NCBI GenBank assembly: GCA_018812505.1
Contig: JAHJDK010000220.1
Coordinates: 1-10,830, forward strand
Length of the DNA stretch: 10,830 bases
Source: Nanobdellota archaeon
GTDB taxonomy: Archaea > Nanobdellota > Nanobdellia > Woesearchaeales > GCA-2686295
Direction: 5' to 3'
Position numbers and translations under genes: made by a program. Positions 1 through 6,690 of this stretch are shown here, one piece after another (within the stretch, counting starts at the first letter, position 1; each line of letters begins with the position of its first letter). The notes below the pieces were generated by a model. It was given only the letters and a program-made list of their open reading frames with translations, was not told the DNA's origin and ran no database searches.

Positions 1-1040
1 AAATTGTATTCTCCACTTGCATCCCTAGGAATTCTTAAAGTTATTGATTTCTTTTCTGTGTCAAGTTCATCAACTGCTAATTCTCTTGAAACGTCAATCT
101 CTAACTCTTGATTCATAATCCTAAGAGAGACATCTTCATCATTCTTTCCTATGTTAACAAGTTCAACATCAAAAGATATGCTTTCTCCACAAACACCTGA
201 TACTGTTTGAGGAATATCAACTGCTAATTCATGACTTTCCTTATCAACATCTATCTTGTATTCGAGTATTCTTCTAAAAGGAATGTCTGCGTCTCCTATA
301 ACTGTAACTATAACATCATATTTTTCATCATCAACCTCTAATGGAATTTCAAACTCTATTTCAAGCTCTTCTTTATCATCTTCATCTATATCCACAGAGT
401 CAGATTCCTCTTCCAAGTCATCTCCGTCATCAATATTTTCTATGAGAATTTGCACTTCTACATTTTCAAGTTCCTGATCGTCCATTAAATTTTCTATCTC
501 AAACACTAACAAAACATTACTGCCTGGTTTCACACTAATAGTGTCTCCCTCATCAATTCTAGTTCTATCATCATCAACATATGCATATAACCGGTTTATA
601 TCTATAGGATTTTCGCATAAAGAATCATAACTTTGAAAAACTGGTTTTGTTAAAGGGTTAAAGCTTGCATCGAATGCAGTATATGATAATCCTATAACTT
701 TGTCATCTGTCGTTATTTTGTAATCACCTGCTCCTACCATTGCAGCTTCAAAATTGTTGCCTGCAGAGTTTATATGCCAAAACGACCAGTAAGTACCTGT
801 ATTATCATTGCTTGATACGCCTTCAACTGATTCAAGAAAGTACCCAAAACCAAAGTTTTGCCAGCTCATATCTAATGATGTCTGCTGAAAAGCATCATAT
901 GCGGATTTACCATCAGCTATATTTACACAATCAGTGTACGTTGTTTCATCTGCTAGTTTGACAATCACTCCTACATTCGCTGCTAACGAAGCAACTGAAA
1001 ACAGGATTATCATTGTTAAATAAATTAATATTCTTTTCAA
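1..1040 (-). CDS. Secreted DUF4430-like / S-layer-type protein, C-terminus outside window
   Basis: I translated this frame by eye: it is open from a TTG at 1040-1038 to the window edge (346 codons), so the protein is 3'-partial. Residues 1 to about 21 form a signal peptide (MKRILIYLTMIILFSVASLA, then A-N-V). Residues ~22-125 resemble DUF4430 (transcobalamin-like): a YWSFWHIN core and a later GDYKITTDDKVIGLSYT strand like the family's 'GD.v.f.Y' ending. A strongly acidic stretch around residues 195-230 (LEEE, DIDEDDKEE) is followed by beta-rich repeats typical of CARDB/NEW3-like modules in archaeal surface proteins (VELVNIGKNDEDVSLRI). The TTG start is supported by GGGGTGTGAT just upstream, the same arrangement as in the preceding gene. 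An ATG at 1013 would cut into the signal peptide. It is probably exported and cell-surface; the ligand is unknown. Confidence 0.75.
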   Translation of the reverse strand, partial: MKRILIYLTMIILFSVASLAANVGVIVKLADETTYTDCVNIADGKSAYDAFQQTSLDMSWQNFGFGYFLESVEGVSSNDNTGTYWSFWHINSAGNNFEAAMVGAGDYKITTDDKVIGLSYTAFDASFNPLTKPVFQSYDSLCENPIDINRLYAYVDDDRTRIDEGDTISVKPGSNVLLVFEIENLMDDQELENVEVQILIENIDDGDDLEEESDSVDIDEDDKEELEIEFEIPLEVDDEKYDVIVTVIGDADIPFRRILEYKIDVDKESHELAVDIPQTVSGVCGESISFDVELVNIGKNDEDVSLRIMNQELEIDVSRELAVDELDTEKKSITLRIPRDASGEYN

Positions 1041-1042
1041 AA

Positions 1043-1052
1043 ATCACACCCC
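1043..1052 (-). promoter_or_regulatory. Ribosome binding site deciding a TTG start
   Basis: On the minus strand GGGGTGTGAT lies two bases before TTG at 1040. The same ten bases plus TTTTTGA precede the 915-codon gene (3811-3820). The GTGAT part fits the archaeal anti-Shine-Dalgarno. The 20-bp gap to the upstream gene leaves no room for a separate promoter, so the two genes are probably co-transcribed. Confidence 0.65.
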
Positions 1053-1060
1053 ACACAATC

Positions 1061-3808
1061 TTATTCTAAAACATCACCCTCAGCAATTATCTCTGTTTCT
1101 TCTAAAGTTAAGTCAACATGAGTCTCCCTTCTATCATAAACACCCTGAATAAGTCCAACCAGTGAAATCACATCTCCTTCTCGAGCAATAGCTTCTTCTG
1201 AACCCAAAGCAGTAACTCCATCTTCTGCTAAAGGTTCTGAACGCTGACCCATACTATCAACCATCTCAATCAAATAACCAGTATCCCCATTTAACGCCAT
1301 CACAGAATTGCCCTCTTTGTCTAAAACATCTTCAAGATAAACAGCTTCTCCAAACTCTTTGCCATCTTTCAAAAAAGTCGCAACTTTGTAGACTGGTTTA
1401 AAACCTTCTTCTTTAAGCTTACTATCTACTATTTGTATATAAGAATTTGATTCCTTTAAATCATACACTTTAGCTTCTTGGGTAATAGGATCAACCCATG
1501 AAAGCTGAGAATACTCGTCTGCATTAACTAAGTCTGTAAGACTAACTTGGAATTTTAGAAGTTCCTTAGCACCTCGAACGGGTTTCCCATACCAAGAAAA
1601 TACATCTTTAAAATTATCGCTTTTGAAAACATCAATCTCCTCTCTGTTCGTGTAATCCAGCTTAAAGTAGTCTACAAACAAAGTTTCGTTAGTATTATTA
1701 AAGTATTCCTGATCAATACTCTCAGTTATAGACCTTTCTTCACCAGTTACATCATTTCTTATTCTAATAATATACTCAACATTATCAAGTCCTTTCAATC
1801 TAGTTAACATAATCCCTTTATTCGTAACTTCATACTCAGGAACAAGACCTGTTCCCTCAAACAAAGAATCAATACCTGAAAGAACAGTATTATCTTCAGT
1901 ATTCTTTGTAACAACAACCCCGTTATCAAAAACCCGAACTAATCTTCCACTAGTTGAATACTTATGATCATAAAGAATTAATCTATAAACCTCAAGAGTA
2001 TCAAGTTTCACCCCATTTGGAATTACTGCACAAGTATCCTCACGAGGAGGAAACTTGAAAAAAGGTGTTTTCGCATCAAGCTTATCTTGCAAAGAATACT
2101 CAATTTTTTCAGCTTTAGGCACTGTTGCACAAGTATCTTCACGAGGAGGAAACTTGAAAAAAGGCATTTTAGATACCTCTTCATTAAAAATTGAATATTG
2201 CTTCGGCTTATCAAAAAAATCATCAATTGTTTCAGAATTAAAAACAACCGGAGATTCATCAAACATAAAAGGACTAACTTCAGAAATTACAAGCGCATCA
2301 ACAACAAAATCAGATAAAGATTTTACTTCAGGCAAACTTTGTGTCTCAGTATTATATTCAAGAGCATCAAAAGTTTCTATAGCAGGCTGAAAATATGAAA
2401 ATACTTCAGACATTAATAATCCATCAAACTCTGAAACTAAACCCACATCTCTAACCAAAACAGATTCATTAATAAAATCAAAAACTGGAAAAATAGAGAA
2501 TAAATCATACTCAAATAACAGAACAGCATCATTTTTAATAGGTTTCACAAGAGTCTTAGATTCACTTACAGTATATTTTATTGGTTGATCACTTGCTGAA
2601 AATAACACTGAACTAACCATTTCTTGATTAAATAGTTCAACATAATTCACCACTGGTCGGATTTTTGTTTGAGAAACTTCATAAAACAAAGGAAGAGATT
2701 TATCAACTAAAACAGATTCCTTAACAGAATCAAAGAGTGGAAGAACAGAAAATAAGTTATAATCAGAAAACAAAACAACAGCATTCTCAACAGAACTCAC
2801 AAAAAACTCAGGTTGACTTAAAACACAACTAATTAACTGATCACTAACTGAAAATAACAGCGAACTCACAACATCCTTATCAGAAAATTTAACAGGATTC
2901 ACAACTGGCAGGATTTTTGCTTGTGAAAATTCATAAACCGATGTAATATCATCAAACTGTTCAAAAATAACATTTGAGATATTAGAGTATTGTGAAACAG
3001 ATTCATAATTTAATGAAAGCTCAGATATTGGCTGTTGTTTAAAAATATAATAGTCTTGGGAGAGTTCTATATTTGAAACAAATGCTGAAACATTATGAAG
3101 AGTATCTACAAACAGATAATCTCTAGAATATTCACTGATAATTCCTTTCTGTAACATCTCATTGTGATGATTGTATTCGAATAAAGGTTGATATAAAGTC
3201 TCTTCAAGATAGTATTCAAGCATCAAACTTGGTTTTTTCGTTGAGAATAATTCATAGTTCGGTTTTGCTGTAAATAAATTATACTCTAAAGAGGATTCCA
3301 GAACAATTGATTCATATGAAAATAAAAAGTTAATTTTATGAGAATACAAAATCGTCTTGTCAATATTTATCGAAGTCACAAACAATTCTTTTTTAGCAGA
3401 TGAAGAATTGTCAGTTTTTGATTTAAGAATAAAATAATTAGATTGTAAAAATATTTCAGGATTAAAAAATGTAAAAGTTAGACTTTGATGTAGTGCAAAC
3501 AAGTTTTCTGTTGTAGCAATTGCTTCTGTATGATAGAATAGTTTCAAAGCTGAACGTTCCAGATCACCAGATTTATTGTAATATAAATCAACGATTGTCT
3601 TTATAACCAAATCATCTATACTTCGAAAAGAAGGAGTGAGCCTGTCAATAGATATATTTTCAGACAAATCAGCATCTTGTTCTTCTTGTCTTTGAAAACC
3701 AGAGACATCTTCTATAGGATTAACAGTCATTGATGAATTCCAAAGATTGCTTGAAGTGAAATCTCTAAAACCAGATGCCATTAAATTTTCTCTCACTATC
3801 TCTATCAA
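1061..3808 (-). CDS. Large repeat-containing protein of unknown function (915 aa)
   Basis: I do not recognise a family. The start is TTG at 3808 behind GGGGTGTGAT; an ATG at residue 10 is the alternative but lacks a good binding site. No signal peptide or membrane segment is visible. Residues ~100-290 are rich in Phe, Tyr, Ser, Leu and Asn with short recurring 'Y-x-LF' elements. Residues 292-375 and 376-459 are two tandem 84-residue repeats (about 40-45% identical by eye; shared VVSS/MVSS-LFS-SDQ and ESVLV blocks). Residues ~549-561 and 582-594 both read PFFKFPPREDTCA, 33 residues apart. The C-terminal ~310 residues are more globular and charged (for example GRLVRVFDNGVVV). It is the first gene of an operon with the exported DUF4430-like protein, which suggests a surface or envelope-linked role, but the missing signal peptide argues for a cytoplasmic or non-classically exported product. 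Confidence 0.75.
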   Translation of the reverse strand: MIEIVRENLMASGFRDFTSSNLWNSSMTVNPIEDVSGFQRQEEQDADLSENISIDRLTPSFRSIDDLVIKTIVDLYYNKSGDLERSALKLFYHTEAIATTENLFALHQSLTFTFFNPEIFLQSNYFILKSKTDNSSSAKKELFVTSINIDKTILYSHKINFLFSYESIVLESSLEYNLFTAKPNYELFSTKKPSLMLEYYLEETLYQPLFEYNHHNEMLQKGIISEYSRDYLFVDTLHNVSAFVSNIELSQDYYIFKQQPISELSLNYESVSQYSNISNVIFEQFDDITSVYEFSQAKILPVVNPVKFSDKDVVSSLLFSVSDQLISCVLSQPEFFVSSVENAVVLFSDYNLFSVLPLFDSVKESVLVDKSLPLFYEVSQTKIRPVVNYVELFNQEMVSSVLFSASDQPIKYTVSESKTLVKPIKNDAVLLFEYDLFSIFPVFDFINESVLVRDVGLVSEFDGLLMSEVFSYFQPAIETFDALEYNTETQSLPEVKSLSDFVVDALVISEVSPFMFDESPVVFNSETIDDFFDKPKQYSIFNEEVSKMPFFKFPPREDTCATVPKAEKIEYSLQDKLDAKTPFFKFPPREDTCAVIPNGVKLDTLEVYRLILYDHKYSTSGRLVRVFDNGVVVTKNTEDNTVLSGIDSLFEGTGLVPEYEVTNKGIMLTRLKGLDNVEYIIRIRNDVTGEERSITESIDQEYFNNTNETLFVDYFKLDYTNREEIDVFKSDNFKDVFSWYGKPVRGAKELLKFQVSLTDLVNADEYSQLSWVDPITQEAKVYDLKESNSYIQIVDSKLKEEGFKPVYKVATFLKDGKEFGEAVYLEDVLDKEGNSVMALNGDTGYLIEMVDSMGQRSEPLAEDGVTALGSEEAIAREGDVISLVGLIQGVYDRRETHVDLTLEETEIIAEGDVLE
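2027..2065 (-). repeat. 39-nt repeat, copy 2 (encodes PFFKFPPREDTCA)
   Basis: This stretch is 38/39 identical to 2126-2164, exactly 99 bp (33 codons) away. The only mismatch is at 2039 versus 2138, and it is synonymous. This is much closer identity than in the 84-residue repeats, so the copying is recent or under gene conversion. Confidence 0.85.
2126..2164 (-). repeat. 39-nt repeat, copy 1 (encodes PFFKFPPREDTCA)
   Basis: This is the partner of 2027-2065 with the same reading frame. Each copy contributes one Cys in an EDTCA context, which could form a disulfide or metal pair. The 33-residue spacing suggests a short repeated structural unit of which only two copies are present. Confidence 0.85.
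2432..2935 (-). repeat. Two tandem 84-residue protein repeats within the 915-aa CDS
   Basis: Copy 1 is residues 292-375 (2684-2935) and copy 2 is residues 376-459 (2432-2683). They start YEFSQAKILPVVN and YEVSQTKIRPVVN, share VSS-LFS-SDQ, then DYNLFSVLPLFD versus YDLFSIFPVFD, and end ESVLVDK versus ESVLVRD. They align without gaps, with about 37 identities of 84 counted by eye. The nucleotide sequences have diverged, so this is an old, selected duplication. Confidence 0.7.
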
Positions 3809-3810
3809 AA

Positions 3811-3820
3811 ATCACACCCC
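3811..3820 (-). promoter_or_regulatory. Ribosome binding site deciding a TTG start
   Basis: The minus-strand GGGGTGTGAT is followed by TT and then the TTG at 3808. The same sequence and spacing precede the downstream gene at 1043-1052. This favours the TTG over the ATG 27 bases further in. Confidence 0.6.
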
Positions 3821-3839
3821 ATTGGATATTGTATCCAAT
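3821..3839. promoter_or_regulatory. Perfect palindrome, candidate operator in the divergent promoter
   Basis: ATTGGATA-TTG-TATCCAAT is a perfect 8-bp inverted repeat with a 3-bp centre. It sits where transcription of the minus-strand surface operon should start (about 25 bp from the TATA centre) and upstream of the TATA box for the plus-strand regulator. A dimeric repressor bound here would block the surface operon. The adjacent winged-helix protein is the obvious candidate; this is an inference. Confidence 0.6.
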
Positions 3840-3845
3840 AGAAAA

Positions 3846-3856
3846 GTATATATAGT
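3846..3856. promoter_or_regulatory. TATA box shared by or overlapping two divergent genes
   Basis: GTATATATAGT is centred about 27 bp before the ATG at 3878, the spacing expected for a leaderless archaeal transcript on the plus strand. Read on the minus strand the same symmetric element would start the 915-aa operon near 3826, giving a leader of roughly 18 nt that includes the GGGGTGTGAT site. Confidence 0.55.
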
Positions 3857-3877
3857 ATTTAAACCTTTCCATAACAA

Positions 3878-4456
3878 ATGGTTGGCAACAAACCAAACTA
3901 TAAAGAGGAAGACATCCTCAGAACGTTTCTATACATAGAAGACAAACCAGTAAGCAGAGCAGAACTAGTTGAAAAGCTAGAACTAGGAGAAGGCACCATA
4001 AGAACCATATTAAGCTTTCTAAAAGAAAAAAAATTACTTAAATCAAACAGGCCAGGACATTACCTGTCAAAAAAAGGCAAAGAGAAAAAAGAAGAACTAA
4101 AAAAAATGATTGAAGGACCAAAAAAACTAACACTAACAGAGTATAAAAACCTAAAAAGCTGCGGCTTACTAATCAAGAAACCAGGCAAAACAAAAATAAA
4201 CCTTGATCTAAGAGATGAAGCAATAAGAAATGGCGCTTACAGCTCAATAATATTCCAATATAACAAAGAATTAAAAATACCATTTCTCGAATACAACTAC
4301 AAAAAAGAAAACAAAAAAGACTATGAAAAAATTAACGAAGAATTCAAACTAGAACAAGGAAACCTGCTAATAATAACATTTGCAAAAGAACAATCAACAT
4401 GCGAAAATTCCAGCCTAGCAGTAATGAAAAAAATAAATAATATGAAAATAATATGA
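3878..4456 (+). CDS. Winged-helix transcriptional regulator, DUF4443-like
   Basis: The 192-residue protein has an N-terminal winged helix (residues ~8-70): a helix starting EEDILRTFLYIE, then SRAELVEKLELGEGTIRTIL as the helix-turn-helix, and a wing around LLKSNRPGHYLSKKGKE. The C-terminal part (~85-170) has NLDLRDEAIRNGAYSSIIFQ, which resembles the RD-x-A-x-x-x-GA signature of the archaeal DUF4443 effector-type domain. The ATG at 3878 fits a leaderless mRNA because the TATA centre is ~27 bp upstream. The gene is divergent from the surface operon across a palindrome, so local and possibly auto-regulation is likely. It ends 4 bp from the convergent zinc-ribbon gene. The effector ligand is unknown. 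The DNA-binding role is well supported; the DUF assignment is moderate. Confidence 0.75.
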   Translation: MVGNKPNYKEEDILRTFLYIEDKPVSRAELVEKLELGEGTIRTILSFLKEKKLLKSNRPGHYLSKKGKEKKEELKKMIEGPKKLTLTEYKNLKSCGLLIKKPGKTKINLDLRDEAIRNGAYSSIIFQYNKELKIPFLEYNYKKENKKDYEKINEEFKLEQGNLLIITFAKEQSTCENSSLAVMKKINNMKII

Positions 4457-4460
4457 AAAA

Positions 4461-4853
4461 TTATTTTTTAAGAGCTTTCATCTTCTTGGTGACAGCGATT
4501 TTTTCACCACATTTCTCACACAAAAAGACAACTGCATCAACCCCTTTAAACTTCTTTCTCTTAAAAGGAGCCTGTGCTTCACCTTTATGCTGACAAAAAG
4601 GACAAACATATTGAATATTACATGTTAAAGTATCTTCATATTCACCCTTCTCAACAGTATAATTACATTCAGGACAAACATACTCACCAGCCCTAATCTT
4701 GACCTTGCCTTTCTCAACAGGTTTACCCATCAAAGCCTTATGACATTCAGGGCATTTCTCCTTAAAAACCCAAGCAACAATAGTACTATTGTCAATCTTT
4801 CTTCTAGTAAAATAAATACATTCATCCATACTCTCAGGAAACTTCAAAGCCAT
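4461..4853 (-). CDS. Double zinc-ribbon protein (130 aa)
   Basis: There are four C-x-x-C pairs: C34/C37, C60/C63, C84/C87 and C112/C115. They are spaced as two four-cysteine zinc ribbons (residues ~30-66 and ~80-118), with further cysteines at 12 and 78. The C-terminus is basic (KKMKALKK). The architecture fits a small nucleic-acid- or protein-binding adaptor rather than an enzyme, but I do not recognise the specific family. The ATG at 4853 follows GAGGTGA by four bases. The binding site overlaps the TGA of the upstream PLP gene, so the two are translationally linked and probably one operon. The stop lies 4 bp from the convergent regulator gene. Confidence 0.75.
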   Translation of the reverse strand: MALKFPESMDECIYFTRRKIDNSTIVAWVFKEKCPECHKALMGKPVEKGKVKIRAGEYVCPECNYTVEKGEYEDTLTCNIQYVCPFCQHKGEAQAPFKRKKFKGVDAVVFLCEKCGEKIAVTKKMKALKK

Positions 4854-4857
4854 AAAA

Positions 4858-5646
4858 TCACCTCACAATATTCAACCTTTTAACCTCAATACTAATAGCC
4901 TGTTCCAAAATCCTAATATACCTAGGACACTCAACAAACTCATAATTATTTTCGTTACAGTACTTTATTAATTTTTCCTTTTCAGCTTCAGAAGAAAACT
5001 TAACAATCACATTAATACCAACAGCATCCTTGTGAACAACATCATAATCAGACAAGTCATGAACAATCTTATTATGAATCATATCAAAAAACAACAGTTT
5101 CTCCTTTAAATCAAGAAGTTTTTGATGCAGTTTCTCAAAATCAAACTCAACCTCAAACTCCCTGAAAAAATCAAATGAAACATCATAATCACAAGCTACG
5201 AAACCACCCTCTTCCAAATCCAATGGCTTCCACTTACCAAAACTACCTATAATCATATCACCAATCATCGCTTGACCAGTACCAACACTGCCAGACACAT
5301 CATTAATGACAAATAAATTAGAATTTTCAGATAAACTCTTCAAAAAATCCAAATCCTGCAAAGCATGATAACCAGGCATAGAATTTAACAACAAGACAGC
5401 ATCTTTCTCGTCAACCTGAGAAAGCAAACCATAATCAGTTTTCAACCTGACTTCCTGCATTTTAAGCTTTAAAACAAATTGCGGATAAGTAATCCAACCA
5501 CCCTGATCCTGAATCAAAACCTTATCAAAACTCTTATCTCTAGCGAATTTTAAAGATGCAAGAATAGCAGCGTTGCCACGCCTAACAAAAAATACGTGCT
5601 TTTTACCAGTAAGTTTTTTCAGAATAGACTCACACTCAGATTTCAT
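4858..5646 (-). CDS. Short DegT/DnrJ-type PLP-dependent aminotransferase-fold protein
   Basis: The 262-residue protein belongs to PLP fold type I, closest to DegT/DnrJ/EryC1/StrS sugar aminotransferases. The N-terminal GNAAILASLKFA matches the family's phosphate-binding 'G..Al..al' start. NDVSGS places D116 as the aspartate that contacts the PLP ring nitrogen. SFGKWKPLDLEEGG aligns with the family's SFhxxKNLttGEGG, making K140 the Schiff-base lysine. It is about 100 residues shorter than usual members (about 370), with a reduced C-terminal domain, so the substrate may differ from nucleotide-sugars. The ATG at 5646 lies about 27 bp from a TTTATTAA box and suits a leaderless start. It is the first gene of an operon with the zinc-ribbon gene. 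Lysine and aspartate are intact, so activity is plausible. Confidence 0.7.
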   Translation of the reverse strand: MKSECESILKKLTGKKHVFFVRRGNAAILASLKFARDKSFDKVLIQDQGGWITYPQFVLKLKMQEVRLKTDYGLLSQVDEKDAVLLLNSMPGYHALQDLDFLKSLSENSNLFVINDVSGSVGTGQAMIGDMIIGSFGKWKPLDLEEGGFVACDYDVSFDFFREFEVEFDFEKLHQKLLDLKEKLLFFDMIHNKIVHDLSDYDVVHKDAVGINVIVKFSSEAEKEKLIKYCNENNYEFVECPRYIRILEQAISIEVKRLNIVR

Positions 5647-5665
5647 AAAACTACAAAAAAACTTC

Positions 5666-5684
5666 TCATTAATAAAGTTAATGA
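5666..5684 (-). promoter_or_regulatory. TATA box inside a 7-5-7 inverted repeat
   Basis: TCATTAA-TAAAG-TTAATGA is a perfect inverted repeat with a 5-base spacer. On the minus strand the CTTTATTAAT element in it sits 27 bp before the ATG of the PLP gene. A protein bound to the repeat would cover the TATA box. In such AT-rich DNA chance is possible. Confidence 0.4.
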
Positions 5685-5746
5685 AAAACTAATAAATTAC
5701 TACAGGTTACTTTTGTTGTTGACTAAACTTTTAATTGGTTCAAAGC

Positions 5747-5763
5747 TATAAAAAAGTATTTAA
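5747..5763 (+). promoter_or_regulatory. TATA-box region of the lipoprotein gene
   Basis: TATAAAAA (5747-5754) and TATTTAA (5757-5763) lie 40-56 bp before the ATG at 5803. Either would give a short leader containing the GAGGTG site at 5788-5793. Confidence 0.4.
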
Positions 5764-5787
5764 GAAAGATAATTATAAACAAGAACA

Positions 5788-5793
5788 GAGGTG
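5788..5793 (+). promoter_or_regulatory. Ribosome binding site of the lipoprotein gene
   Basis: GAGGTG ends 9 bases before ATG 5803. The in-frame GTG at 5791 is part of this site and is therefore unlikely to be the start. Confidence 0.6.
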
Positions 5794-5802
5794 TTAATAA
5801 AT

Positions 5803-6447
5803 ATGAAAAAATACATGATAACAGGATTAATAATCATCATAATGATGATTAGTGCATGCAAAAACACAACTAAAATAAACAGTTTTGAAGAATGCGTAGC
5901 AGAAGGCAACCCAGTAATGGAAAGTTACCCAAGACAATGCCAAGCAGATGAAAAAACATTCACAGAAGAGATTAATGAAGAAAGTATAGAAACAATATGT
6001 TCAGAACTAGGCGGAGAATGGATTGAAACAGCCAATGAATGTGAAAACATAAATGAAGCTGACTGCCTCAACATAGGCGGAAACTTCAATGAATGTGCAT
6101 CAGCTTGCAGAAACAACCCAGAAGCACAGATGTGCACAACGCAATGTGTATTAGTATGTGAGTTCAACACACCAATAGGTGGCGAAAGGGATGAACACGG
6201 ATGCTTAGGACCTGCAGGCTACACTTGGAATGAAGAAGTAAACGCTTGCCTAAGAGAATGGGAACTTCAAGAAGACACAAGAGAAGCTGCAAAAATCGCA
6301 GTTGAAAACCTAAAAACAAACGAATTCTTCACAGTAGTAGAAGTAATAACTATGAAATGTCCAGGATGCTTCACCATAAAACTAGAGGAAGGAGAGGACA
6401 GAACACCAATCCAAGCTATAATAACAGATTGGAACTTTCAAGAATAA
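5803..6447 (+). CDS. Cysteine-rich lipoprotein
   Basis: The protein has 214 residues from ATG 5803; the longer GTG start would consume the ribosome binding site. MKKYMITGLIIIIMMISAC is a lipoprotein signal with lipobox I-S-A-C, so C19 would be lipidated and the protein anchored outside the cytoplasmic membrane. Residues ~29-54 (FEECVAEGNPVMESYPRQC) match a short Cys-containing module common in archaeal and bacterial secreted proteins. A cysteine-rich middle follows. Then comes GGERDEHGCLGPAGYTWNEE with ACLREWEL, a second widespread extracellular module. The C-terminal part (AAKIAVENLKTNEFF, then MKCPGCFTIKL) has a beta-rich look with a C-P-G-C pair. I can name no reaction for it. The cysteines suggest disulfides. 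It appears monocistronic, divergent from the PLP operon. Confidence 0.75.
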   Translation: MKKYMITGLIIIIMMISACKNTTKINSFEECVAEGNPVMESYPRQCQADEKTFTEEINEESIETICSELGGEWIETANECENINEADCLNIGGNFNECASACRNNPEAQMCTTQCVLVCEFNTPIGGERDEHGCLGPAGYTWNEEVNACLREWELQEDTREAAKIAVENLKTNEFFTVVEVITMKCPGCFTIKLEEGEDRTPIQAIITDWNFQE

Positions 6448-6458
6448 AAAGAAAATGA

Positions 6459-6526
6459 TGCTCTGCTACTCGCTCCAATTCATCGAATGCTAAAAAGCAA
6501 TCTCAAAGGAGATTAAGGGCAGAGCA
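6459..6526 (+). ncRNA. Candidate structured RNA, branched fold
   Basis: The ends pair perfectly over 8 bp (TGCTCTGC at 6459-6466 with GCAGAGCA at 6519-6526). Between them lie TGCT-AAAA-AGCA (6488-6499) and AATCTC-AAAG-GAGATT (6499-6514), the latter a 6-bp stem, plus a weak ATTC-ATC-GAAT. This gives a closed multi-branch fold of 68 nt that is visibly richer in G and C than its flanks. A CTTTTT run follows at 6545-6550. It has no C/D-box pair, no ACA box in register and no T-arm, so I cannot place it in a known class. Strand is assumed; on plus it could also be the 3' end of the lipoprotein transcript. Confidence 0.4.
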
Positions 6527-6690
6527 AATAATAGATTATCAATGCTTTTTATAAGGGTTTCTATAATCACAGTATTTTAAGAATTATTTATTTAAATCTT
6601 AATTTCAACTTGAAAATTATTATTTCGAAAATATTTCGAGAATTTCATGAAATCATTTATTAAGAAGAAATATATAAAAAATTATTCAAA
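6527..6690. other. AT-rich intergenic stretch upstream of the first homing-endonuclease gene
   Basis: No gene is visible. It holds a CTTTTT run (6545-6550), two direct 11-base copies ATTTCGAAAAT / ATTTCGAGAAT (6622-6643), a TTTCATGAAA palindrome (6643-6652), and TTTATTAA (~6656-6663) and TATATAAA (6671-6678) as TATA candidates. Confidence 0.5.
6626..6637 (+). repeat. 12-base sequence shared upstream of both endonuclease genes, copy 1
   Basis: CGAAAATATTTC lies 65 bp before the GTG at 6691. The identical 12-mer lies 69 bp before the ATG of the second endonuclease gene. The next ~25 bases are also alignable with a few changes (AGAA-TTC, then an ATT(T/A)AT(T/A)AAG box). Confidence 0.5.

Noticed and set aside
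2055..2390. Plus-strand 111-codon open frame opposite the 915-aa gene
   Set aside because: It is a shadow of the long minus-strand gene: its sequence follows the complementary repeats, and it has no promoter or binding site.
1061..3808. CRISPR array or tandem DNA satellite suggested by the regular repeats
   Set aside because: The repeats are in frame in a long open gene, only two copies of each exist, and they encode conserved peptide blocks.
6459..6526. Possible tRNA or tRNA-like gene (7-bp acceptor-like GCTCTGC/GCAGAGC, then TA and a 3' A)
   Set aside because: No T-arm TTCRA motif precedes the 3' strand, there is no D-arm or anticodon arm, and the length is too short. It is kept only as an unclassified structured RNA.
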